Positions 1 through 4,952 of a stretch of DNA of 8,831 nucleotides are shown piece after piece (the first letter of the stretch is position 1; each line of letters starts with the position of its first letter). The DNA comes from Pseudomonadota bacterium. Its GTDB lineage: Bacteria; Pseudomonadota; Gammaproteobacteria; Burkholderiales; Burkholderiaceae_C. A model generated the notes under the pieces. It saw nothing but the letters and a program-made list of their open reading frames with translations. It did no database searches and had not been told where the DNA came from. The translations under genes and the position numbers were made by a program. The DNA lies in contig JAJZHS010000083.1 in the NCBI GenBank assembly GCA_021798395.1, positions 1 to 8,831 on the forward strand, read 5' to 3'.

Positions 1-357
1 GATCTGGCACGCGCGCGCGGCTGCGCGCTGGAGCCGCGCGCGCACCCCGGCGGGGCGCCGACGCTGATCGTCAACGCCACCGCGGCCAGCCTCGGCGGAG
101 ACGGCGTGGCGCTTCCCGCCGGGCTGCTGCACACCGGCGTACTGGCCTACGACCTGATGTACGCGGCCGCGCCGACCCCGTTCGTCGCCCAGGCGCTGGC
201 CGCCGGCGCGCAGGCCGCCGACGGCCTGGGCATGCTTGTCGAGCAGGCCGCCGAGAGCTTCGCGCTGTGGCGCGGGGTGCGCCCGGACACCGCGCCGGTG
301 CTGGCCGCGCTGCATGCCGAACTGCGTGCGGCGGCGCCGCGGGAACGCGCGCGATGA
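1..357 (+). CDS. aroE: Shikimate dehydrogenase (NADP+), C-terminal part, 5' truncated by window edge
   Basis: AroE reduces 3-dehydroshikimate to shikimate with NADPH in the cytoplasmic chorismate pathway. Only the last 118 codons are present, open in frame from base 1 and ending with TGA at 355-357; the N-terminal substrate domain lies outside the window. Family motifs are visible: LIVNATAASLGG (NATxxS-type segment closing the nucleotide-binding domain), LAYDLMYAAAPTPF (the YDxxY motif plus the PT(P/x)F segment), and DGLGMLVEQAAESFALWRG near the C terminus, in which the Gln of the QAA triplet corresponds to the conserved substrate-side Gln. The length past these motifs is normal, so the C terminus is intact. 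The stop codon overlaps the mtgA start (ATGA), implying co-transcription and translational coupling. Recognition is by motif reading; the paralogue YdiB is less likely but cannot be formally excluded without the N terminus. Confidence 0.93.
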   Translation, partial: DLARARGCALEPRAHPGGAPTLIVNATAASLGGDGVALPAGLLHTGVLAYDLMYAAAPTPFVAQALAAGAQAADGLGMLVEQAAESFALWRGVRPDTAPVLAALHAELRAAAPRERAR

Positions 358-1067
358 CCCGCCGCCGCCCCACGCGCGCCCGCGCGCTGCTGCTGCTGGC
401 GCTGTGCGCGCCCGTTCTGCTGCAGGGCTACTTCGCCGTGCGCATCGCCGCGTGGCGGCTGCTTCCGGTCGCCTCGGACACGTTCATGCGCAACGGCCAG
501 CTGCGGCTGCTGCGCACCCGCGACGCGGCCGCGTGGCACCACGACTGGCGGCCCCTGTCGGCGATCAGTCCGTGGCTGGGGCGCGCCGTGATCGCGTCCG
601 AGGATGCGACTTTCGACACCAACGACGGCGTCGACTGGGACGCGCTGCGCGAGGCCTGGCGACGCAACCACGAGCGACGCAATGAGCGCATGCACCGCAT
701 CGTCGGCGGCTCGACCATCACCCAGCAACTGGCGAAGAACCTGTTCCTGTCGCCCGAGCGCAGCTACGTGCGCAAGGCGCAGGAACTGGTCATCACCTTC
801 ATGCTCGAGGCGATCCTGGGCAAGCGCCGCATCCTGGAGATCTACCTCAACAGCGTCGAATGGGGCAACGGCGTGTACGGCGCGCAAGCCGCCGCGCAAC
901 GGTACTTCGGCCGCCCGGCGTCCGGCCTGTACCGGCTGCAGGCCGCGCGCCTGGCCGTCATGCTGCCGGCTCCGCGCTTTTTCGAACGCCATCCCGGCAG
1001 CCCGTACCTGCGGGCGCGCAGCGACGTGATCGCCGCACGCGCGCTGGACGTGCAGCTTCCGCGCTGA
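354..1067 (+). CDS. mtgA: Monofunctional biosynthetic peptidoglycan transglycosylase (GT51)
   Basis: MtgA polymerises lipid II into glycan strands at the periplasmic face of the inner membrane without a transpeptidase domain. The product is 237 aa, normal for the family. It has a short Arg-rich N terminus and one membrane anchor at about residues 11-30, followed by the GT51 domain. Visible motifs: the EDATF motif at 83-87 with catalytic Glu83, GGSTITQQLAKNLFLS at 118-133, RKAQE at 140-144 (Glu144 matches the second active-site Glu), and KRRILEIYLNSVEWGNGVYG at 157-176. The start was chosen because ATG at 354 overlaps the aroE stop and precedes the anchor; an in-frame ATG at 267 lies inside aroE. 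A weak GGGAA stands 8 bases upstream. Oddity: motif 1 normally reads EDxxFxxHxG, and here the His is Asn90. The gene converges with hemL, with 18 bases between stop codons. Confidence 0.95.
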   Translation: MTRRRPTRARALLLLALCAPVLLQGYFAVRIAAWRLLPVASDTFMRNGQLRLLRTRDAAAWHHDWRPLSAISPWLGRAVIASEDATFDTNDGVDWDALREAWRRNHERRNERMHRIVGGSTITQQLAKNLFLSPERSYVRKAQELVITFMLEAILGKRRILEIYLNSVEWGNGVYGAQAAAQRYFGRPASGLYRLQAARLAVMLPAPRFFERHPGSPYLRARSDVIAARALDVQLPR

Positions 1068-1105
1068 CGCGCAGCGGGCTCCCGATCAGCCGCGCGCCAG
1101 CGCGG
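1059..1105. repeat. GC-rich inverted repeat spanning the convergent mtgA/hemL stop codons
   Basis: Arms at 1059-1072 and 1092-1105 are complementary over 14 bases with one mismatch (1067 against 1097); the loop is 19 bases. In the minus-strand (hemL) transcript that mismatch becomes a G-U pair, so the stem is continuous over 14 bp; in the mtgA transcript it is an A-C mismatch. The left arm contains the mtgA stop codon and the right arm lies in the last codons of hemL. No T-tract follows on either strand, so it is not a canonical intrinsic terminator. It could still act as a bidirectional transcript-end or mRNA-protecting structure. Chance in GC-rich sequence is possible. Confidence 0.4.
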
Positions 1106-2372
1106 CAAACGCCCCGTCGGCGGCCTGCAGCGTGGCGTCGATCACCGCGTCGTCGTGCGCGGCCGAGACGAAGCCGGCTTCGTACATGCTCGGCGCCAGG
1201 TACACGCCGCGGTCGAGCATGGCGTGGAAGAAGCGCTTGAACAACGCCAGGTCGGCGCGCGCCATGTCGGGATAGTTGCGCGGCAGCGAGGCGGCGAAAT
1301 ACAGCCCGAACATGCCGCCTTCGCAATCGGTGCGCAAGGTCACGCCGTGGCGCGCCGCGGCCTGCTCCAGGCCCTGCATCAGCCGCCGCGTCGTCGCCCC
1401 CAGGCGCTGGTGGAAACCCGGCGCGCGGATCAGCCGCAACTGGGTCATGCCGGCGGCCACCGCGACCGGATTGCCCGACAAGGTGCCTGCCTGGTAGACG
1501 GCGCCCAGCGGCGACAGCACGCGCATCACATCGGCGCGTCCGCCGAAGGCGGCCAGCGGCATGCCGCCGCCGATGACCTTGCCCATCACGACCAGGTCGG
1601 GACGGATGCCGTAGAGCTGCTGCGCGCCGCCGAGCGCGACGCGGAACCCGGTCATCACCTCGTCCCAGATCAGCAGCGCGCCGTGCTCGGTGCACAGTTC
1701 GCGCAGGCGGCGGTGCCAGCTCGCGTCGCCGCGGACGAAGTTCATGTTGCCGGCGATCGGCTCGACGATGACGCACGCCAGTTGCGAACCGCGTTCGGCG
1801 AACAGCGTCTCGAGCTGCTCGACGTTGTTGTACTCCAGCACGATGGTGTGGCGCGCAACGTCGTCCGGGACGCCGCCCGAACTCGGGTTGCCGAACGTCA
1901 GCAAGCCGCTACCAGCCTTCACGAGCAGGCTGTCGGCGTGGCCGTGGTAGCAGCCCTCGAACTTGACGATGGCGTCGCGCCCGGTGAAACCGCGCGCCAG
2001 CCGCAGCGCGCTCATGCCGGCTTCGGTGCCGCTGGACACCAGCCGCACCATCTCGACCGCGGGCATCAGCGCGGCGATCGCCTCGGCCATCTCGATCTCG
2101 TCGGCGGTCGGCGCGCCGAACGACAGCGAACGCGTCGCTGCGCGCTGCACGGCGTCGATCACCTCGGGGTGGGCATGGCCGAGGATCATCGGCCCCCACG
2201 ATCCGATGTAGTCGATCAGCCGCCTGCCCTCGGCGTCGATCATGTAGGCGCCTTCGGCGCGCTCGATGAATCGGGGAACGCCCCCGACCTGACCGAAAGC
2301 GCGGACCGGCGAGTTCACGCCGCCGGGAATGGTGCGCTGGGCGCGTTCGAAAAGTTCGGCGTTGCTGGACAT
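1086..2372 (-). CDS. hemL: Glutamate-1-semialdehyde 2,1-aminomutase
   Basis: HemL is the cytoplasmic PLP enzyme that converts glutamate-1-semialdehyde to 5-aminolevulinate, the last step of the C5 route into haem and other tetrapyrroles. The product is 428 aa, the usual length. Visible features: N-terminal IPGGVNSPVRAF at 15-26, the LVSSGTEAGMSALRLAR segment at 111-127 (cofactor phosphate/gating side), CYHGHADSLLVKAGSG at 141-156, the WDEVMTGFR motif at 236-244 (Asp237 to the pyridine nitrogen) and VVMGKVIGGGMP at 261-272 with the Schiff-base Lys265. The frame stays open upstream across the gap and thiD, but the ATG at 2372 begins the family's normal N terminus (MSSNAELFERAQ), and no ATG, GTG or TTG in the gap suits better. 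There is no good Shine-Dalgarno; a GC hairpin occupies that place. It lies 56 bases downstream of the ThiD-like gene, same strand, probably co-transcribed. Confidence 0.97.
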   Translation of the reverse strand: MSSNAELFERAQRTIPGGVNSPVRAFGQVGGVPRFIERAEGAYMIDAEGRRLIDYIGSWGPMILGHAHPEVIDAVQRAATRSLSFGAPTADEIEMAEAIAALMPAVEMVRLVSSGTEAGMSALRLARGFTGRDAIVKFEGCYHGHADSLLVKAGSGLLTFGNPSSGGVPDDVARHTIVLEYNNVEQLETLFAERGSQLACVIVEPIAGNMNFVRGDASWHRRLRELCTEHGALLIWDEVMTGFRVALGGAQQLYGIRPDLVVMGKVIGGGMPLAAFGGRADVMRVLSPLGAVYQAGTLSGNPVAVAAGMTQLRLIRAPGFHQRLGATTRRLMQGLEQAAARHGVTLRTDCEGGMFGLYFAASLPRNYPDMARADLALFKRFFHAMLDRGVYLAPSMYEAGFVSAAHDDAVIDATLQAADGAFAALARG

Positions 2373-2379
2373 GGCTGCG

Positions 2380-2396
2380 GCGCCGCGATGCGGCGC
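2380..2396 (-). promoter_or_regulatory. Perfect 7-bp GC hairpin in the hemL leader
   Basis: On the minus strand the hemL leader reads GCGCCGC-ATC-GCGGCGC, a perfect 7-bp stem with a 3-base loop, ending 7 bases before the hemL ATG. It sits where a ribosome binding site would be expected, and no purine-rich Shine-Dalgarno is visible nearby. The rest of the 56-base thiD-hemL gap contains an AT-richer patch (about 2399-2415). The hairpin could limit initiation, act as an attenuator-like element, or be coincidental in GC-rich DNA. It has no U-tract, so terminator function is unlikely. Confidence 0.4.
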
Positions 2397-2428
2397 GAAT
2401 GGAAACGGAAAATTGTGCGCCGACGCGC

Positions 2429-3295
2429 TTACTGCAGGCCGACCGGAGAGATGCTCTCGTCGTCGGCCTCCGGGCCGGTCTGCGCCCAGAAGAAGCGGTC
2501 GGGAACCAGATGCCCCATTCCGGGGCGATACGCGAAGTCCAGGCTCTGGTCGAGGAACTCCAGCGCCTCGTGCACCGCCTGGTCGAGCTTGGCGCCGGTG
2601 CCCAGCAGCGCCGCAACCGCCGCCGACAGGGTGTCGCCGGCGCCTGAGAAACCGGCGTCGAACATCTCGAAGCGCTCGCGCAGCAGTTGCCGGCGCGGGC
2701 TCAGCAGCAGGTTCTCGACGTGGTTTTCGGGCACCAGGATGCCGCTGACCAGGGTGTACTGCACGCCCATGCCCTGGGCCTGCTGCATCAGGGCCTCGGG
2801 GGTCGGCGGCTCCTCGCGCTCGACGTCGCCGAACAGCAGCTGGCCCAGCGCGGTGACGTTGCCGCACAGCACCCGAGTCTGCGGCAGCACCAGTTCCTGC
2901 ATGGCCTTGATGTATTCCTCAAGCTGAGACTCGTCGAGCGCCTGCAGGTTGCCGACGTAGGTCACGAGCGGCAGCTGCGCGTAGTCGGCGAGCAGTTCGG
3001 CGACCGCGCTGACGACTTCGACGCTGCCGAGGAACCCGACCTTCCACGCCGCCAGCTCGACGTCCTCGAGCACCGCGCGCGCCTGCTCGACGACCGCGTC
3101 GGCGTCGACCTCGACGATGTCGAAGATCTCGGCCGTGTCGCGCACCCAGATCGACGTGGTCACCGGCAGCGCATGGCAGCCGACCGCGGCGCACACGGCC
3201 TGGTCGGCAGCCAACCCGGCTGCACCGCTCGGGTCAGCTGCGTTGAACGCCATCACGGCCGGCGGGGATTCTGGGGCTTCGTTGGAATTGGGCAT
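2429..3295 (-). CDS. thiD: Divergent ThiD-like hydroxymethylpyrimidine/phosphomethylpyrimidine kinase
   Basis: By family this would phosphorylate HMP and HMP-P in thiamine synthesis, in the cytoplasm. The product is 288 aa, slightly longer than typical ThiD (about 265). Ribokinase-fold signals: FNAADPSGAAGLAADQ at 17-32 (compare IAGxDPSGGAGIQAD), WKVGFLG at 84-90 (compare KIGML), CGNVTALGQLL at 144-154 in place of TPNxxEAxxL, and FSGAGDTLSAAVAALL at 216-231. Oddities: the catalytic position usually Cys in ThiD (GTGCTFSAA) is Asp221, as in general ribokinases; the DPVM-type motif is absent (VTYVGN at 111-116); and the C terminus carries about 30 extra residues (PGMGHLVPDRFFW onward). Substrate is therefore uncertain, and the symbol marks family only. 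ATG at 3295 has AGGA 6 bases upstream; Met15 is where ordinary ThiD sequences begin. Transcribed divergently from the rubredoxin gene and upstream of hemL. Confidence 0.8.
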   Translation of the reverse strand: MPNSNEAPESPPAVMAFNAADPSGAAGLAADQAVCAAVGCHALPVTTSIWVRDTAEIFDIVEVDADAVVEQARAVLEDVELAAWKVGFLGSVEVVSAVAELLADYAQLPLVTYVGNLQALDESQLEEYIKAMQELVLPQTRVLCGNVTALGQLLFGDVEREEPPTPEALMQQAQGMGVQYTLVSGILVPENHVENLLLSPRRQLLRERFEMFDAGFSGAGDTLSAAVAALLGTGAKLDQAVHEALEFLDQSLDFAYRPGMGHLVPDRFFWAQTGPEADDESISPVGLQ

Positions 3296-3301
3296 GTTCG
3301 A

Positions 3302-3305
3302 TCCT
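3302..3305 (-). promoter_or_regulatory. Ribosome binding site of the ThiD-like gene
   Basis: AGGA on the minus strand, 6 bases from the ATG at 3295. It supports the longer start over the internal Met15 (ATG at 3253), which has no comparable site. Confidence 0.6.
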
Positions 3306-3323
3306 GGGGACGGCGCGGACGCC

Positions 3324-3361
3324 GCGGTGGCGCTGGTCGACGGAACGCCACAGCGGTGGCG
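3324..3361. repeat. Repeated 9-mer GCGGTGGCG in the divergent intergenic region
   Basis: The 9-mer GCGGTGGCG occurs at 3324-3332 and again at 3353-3361, 29 bases start to start. The inverted CGCCAC at 3346-3351 lies between them and pairs with GTGGCG at 3327-3332 (6-bp stem, 13-base loop). The copies lie between the divergent ThiD-like and rubredoxin genes, just upstream of a -10-like hexamer. They could be operator half-sites; they could also be chance, given the base composition. Confidence 0.3.
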
Positions 3362-3371
3362 GTCCTGTTCT

Positions 3372-3377
3372 TAGAAT
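3372..3377 (+). promoter_or_regulatory. Possible -10 element for the rubredoxin-pil transcript
   Basis: TAGAAT differs from TATAAT at one position and lies in the only AT-rich patch (about 3366-3391) of the 113-base divergent gap. A start about 7 bases downstream would give a 5' leader near 25 bases ahead of the GTG at 3409. No recognisable -35 hexamer stands 16-18 bases upstream, so this is weak; an activator-dependent promoter would fit the upstream 9-mer repeats. Confidence 0.25.
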
Positions 3378-3393
3378 GATTGAATCTTATGCC

Positions 3394-3399
3394 AGAGGA
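3394..3399 (+). promoter_or_regulatory. Ribosome binding site deciding the GTG start of rubredoxin
   Basis: AGAGGA followed by 9 bases and GTG at 3409. The alternative in-frame ATG at 3376 lies upstream of this site, overlaps the -10-like hexamer, and would add 11 residues not typical of rubredoxins. Confidence 0.7.
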
Positions 3400-3408
3400 C
3401 GATACGCT

Positions 3409-3588
3409 GTGACACAACCTGAGTTCAAGACGTGGATGTGCTTGATCTGCGGCTTTGTTTTCAACGAACAGGAAGGCCACGCGCCGAGCGGAATCGCCCC
3501 CGGGACCCGCTGGGAGGACGTGCCGATGAACTGGACGTGTCCCGAGTGCGGCGCGCGCAAGGACGATTTCGAAATGGTGCAGATCTGA
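3409..3588 (+). CDS. Rubredoxin
   Basis: A small cytoplasmic one-electron carrier with a single iron held by four Cys. The product is 59 aa from GTG at 3409, within the usual 52-60 range. The two iron ligand pairs are clear: CLICG at 11-15 and CPECG at 44-48, with the intervening core (GIAPGTRWEDVPMNWTCPEC, 28-47) nearly canonical, including the conserved Pro, Trp and Gly residues. The GTG is preferred to ATG at 3376 because of the well-placed AGAGGA. It is transcribed with pilG, 45 bases downstream, and divergently from the ThiD-like gene. Its electron partner is not shown by the window; no rubredoxin reductase or alkane hydroxylase gene is adjacent. A rubredoxin just before pilG is, from my knowledge, common in Burkholderiales, but the functional reason is not known to me. 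Confidence 0.95.
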   Translation: MTQPEFKTWMCLICGFVFNEQEGHAPSGIAPGTRWEDVPMNWTCPECGARKDDFEMVQI

Positions 3589-3622
3589 GCATCCGCCGCA
3601 GGTTTTGACGCCATATTCCTCT

Positions 3623-3628
3623 GGAGAG
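3623..3628 (+). promoter_or_regulatory. Ribosome binding site deciding the TTG start of pilG
   Basis: GGAGAG stands 5 bases before TTG at 3634. The frame has no ATG or GTG between the upstream in-frame stop (the TGA at 3586-3588, shared with rubredoxin) and the receiver domain, so TTG with this site is the best start. Confidence 0.7.
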
Positions 3629-3633
3629 TCCGC

Positions 3634-4035
3634 TTGGGCAAGGCTCACGCCCCTTTCACGGTGCTCGTCGTCGACGACAGCAACACCATCCGCCGCAGCG
3701 CCGAGATCTTCCTCAAGCAGGCGGGCTACGAGGTGCTGCTGTCCGAAGACGGTTTCGACGCGCTGTCGAAAGTCGATGATGCGATGCCCGATTTGATCTT
3801 CTGCGACATCCTGATGCCTCGCCTCGACGGCTACCAGACGGTGGCGATCATCAAGCGCAGCCCGCGCCACGCGTCGATCCCGGTCGTGATGCTGTCGTCG
3901 AAGGACGGCGTATTCGACAAGGCGCGCGGCAAAATGGTCGGCGCGCAGGACTATCTGACCAAGCCTTTCACCAAGGACCAATTGCTCAAGACCGTGCAAG
4001 GCTACGCGAACCCGAACGCCAACGACCAGCCATGA
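3634..4035 (+). CDS. pilG: Type IV pilus chemosensory response regulator PilG (CheY-like)
   Basis: A stand-alone receiver that accepts phosphate from ChpA and, in Pseudomonas, promotes pilus extension and adenylate cyclase activation. The product is 133 aa, all receiver domain: acidic pair Asp14-Asp15 after strand 1 (VLVVDDSNTIRR), phospho-acceptor Asp58 in FCDILMPRLDGYQ, Ser88 at the Thr/Ser switch position (VVMLSSKDG), and conserved Lys110 in YLTKPF. The LMPRLDGYQ and GARDY/GAQDYLTKPF type segments, together with position at the head of pilHIJ-chpA, separate PilG from general CheY proteins. Translation must begin at TTG (3634), preceded by GGAGAG; TTG starts are a minority and may limit the amount of PilG. 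It overlaps pilH by four bases (ATGA), implying coupled translation. No convincing promoter is visible in the 45-base gap after the rubredoxin gene. Confidence 0.95.
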   Translation: MGKAHAPFTVLVVDDSNTIRRSAEIFLKQAGYEVLLSEDGFDALSKVDDAMPDLIFCDILMPRLDGYQTVAIIKRSPRHASIPVVMLSSKDGVFDKARGKMVGAQDYLTKPFTKDQLLKTVQGYANPNANDQP

Positions 4036-4400
4036 GCAGCATTCGCAAAATTCTCATCGTCGACGATTCGCGAACGGAACTCTATTTCCTTTCGGACTTA
4101 TTGAACAAGAACGGATACATCGTCAGCACCGCCGAAAACGGCGAACAGGCGCTCGCGGCTCTGGCCGCCGACCGCCCCGATCTTGTGCTGATGGACATCG
4201 TCATGCCCGGGCAGAACGGCTTCCAGCTCACCCGCCAGATCACGCGCAATCCTCAATACGACGGCTTGCCGGTCATCATCTGCACGAGCAAGAAGCAGGA
4301 AACCGACAAGCTGTGGGCGATGCGCCAGGGCGCTCGCGACTACGTGACCAAACCGGTCGACCCGCACGACCTGCTGAGCAAGATCATGGCCCTGTCGTGA
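4032..4400 (+). CDS. pilH: Type IV pilus chemosensory response regulator PilH (CheY-like)
   Basis: Second single-domain receiver of the Pil-Chp pathway, acting as output towards retraction or as a phosphate sink for ChpA in studied species. The product is 122 aa. Visible residues: Asp11-Asp12 (ILIVDDSRTE), phospho-acceptor Asp55 (LVLMDIVMPGQNGFQLTR), Thr85 (VIICTSKKQETD) and Lys107 (YVTKPVDP). The TSKKQETDKLWAMRQGA stretch is characteristic of PilH and differs from the PilG counterpart, so the two are not a recent duplication. The ATG overlaps the pilG stop; no separate Shine-Dalgarno is visible, so re-initiation is likely. The first third of the gene is visibly less GC-rich than pilI and chpA. 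Confidence 0.96.
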   Translation: MSSIRKILIVDDSRTELYFLSDLLNKNGYIVSTAENGEQALAALAADRPDLVLMDIVMPGQNGFQLTRQITRNPQYDGLPVIICTSKKQETDKLWAMRQGARDYVTKPVDPHDLLSKIMALS

Positions 4401-4407
4401 ACCGGCG

Positions 4408-4920
4408 ATGCCGCGCACCAACCTGATCGCATTCCAGGGCCGCCTGGCCGAACGGCTGCAGCAGGCGCAGCAAGGCGTGGCCGAGTCGCGCTGGCTCGCC
4501 GTGCTCGCCGGCGACGCGCGCCTGCTGCTGCCGCTGGCGCAGGCAGGCGAGATTTCGTCGTATGCGCCGCCGATCGCGCTGCCCCACGCGCGATCGTGGT
4601 TCGTCGGCCTGCTGAATCTGCGCGGCGAACTGTGCGGCATCGTCGACCTGGCGGCGTTCCTGGGCGTCGGCGGCGGCGCCCGCCAGTCCGCGCGCAGCCG
4701 GCTGGTGCAGTTCGCCCCCGGCCTTGACATGAACACCGCGCTGCTCGTCGACCAGCTCGTCGGACTGCGCACGCCTGGTCAGTTCGTCGTCGACCCGCAG
4801 GAGCCGCCGGCGTCCGAGCCGTGGCTCGGAGTCGGGCTGCTCGATGCCGACGGAATGCGCTGGCGTGAGTTGAACCTGGCGCTGCTCGCCGACGACGCGC
4901 GCTTCCTCCAGATCGTCTGA
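4408..4920 (+). CDS. pilI: CheW-like coupling protein PilI
   Basis: PilI is the adaptor that links the PilJ receptor to the ChpA kinase at the inner membrane. The product is 170 aa, a single CheW domain with a short N-terminal helix. Typical elements: the SWFVGLLNLRGELCGIVDLAAFLG stretch at 63-86 (quoted as motif NLRG at 70-73 followed by the IVDLAAFL strand-helix), the strand around NTALLVDQLVGLR at 109-121 and the C-terminal LLADDARFLQI. ATG at 4408 comes 7 bases after the pilH stop, without a clear Shine-Dalgarno, again suggesting coupling. The sequence is more divergent than PilG/PilH, as is usual for PilI; assignment rests on the domain plus position between pilH and pilJ. Confidence 0.93.
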   Translation: MPRTNLIAFQGRLAERLQQAQQGVAESRWLAVLAGDARLLLPLAQAGEISSYAPPIALPHARSWFVGLLNLRGELCGIVDLAAFLGVGGGARQSARSRLVQFAPGLDMNTALLVDQLVGLRTPGQFVVDPQEPPASEPWLGVGLLDADGMRWRELNLALLADDARFLQIV

Positions 4921-4943
4921 GCCGCGCCTGAACGCCCCCAGTC

Positions 4944-4947
4944 GGAG
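4944..4947 (+). promoter_or_regulatory. Ribosome binding site of pilJ
   Basis: GGAG stands 5 bases before ATG at 4953, in the 32-base pilI-pilJ gap. With the pilG site it is one of the clear Shine-Dalgarno sequences in the operon; pilH, pilI and chpA have none as good. Confidence 0.6.
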
Positions 4948-4952
4948 TCCCC

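Noticed and set aside
2373..2867. In-frame upstream extension of hemL through the thiD-hemL gap
   Set aside because: The extension overlaps the ThiD-like gene, is Arg-rich, and HemL normally begins at MSSN-like sequence; length from 2372 is already 428 aa.
1155..2927. A 590-codon plus-strand open frame antisense to hemL and part of the ThiD-like gene
   Set aside because: Rich in His, Arg, Gln and Ala as typical of antisense frames of GC-rich genes; no domain recognisable, and the opposite strand holds two clear enzymes.
3376..3408. ATG at 3376 as rubredoxin start (70 aa)
   Set aside because: The ribosome site AGAGGA lies inside this extension and points to GTG at 3409, giving a normal 59-aa rubredoxin.
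3605..3617. TTGACG followed by CATATT upstream of pilG as a sigma70 promoter
   Set aside because: The two hexamers are nearly adjacent; nothing like a -10 lies 16-18 bases after TTGACG, and the pilG start codon is there.
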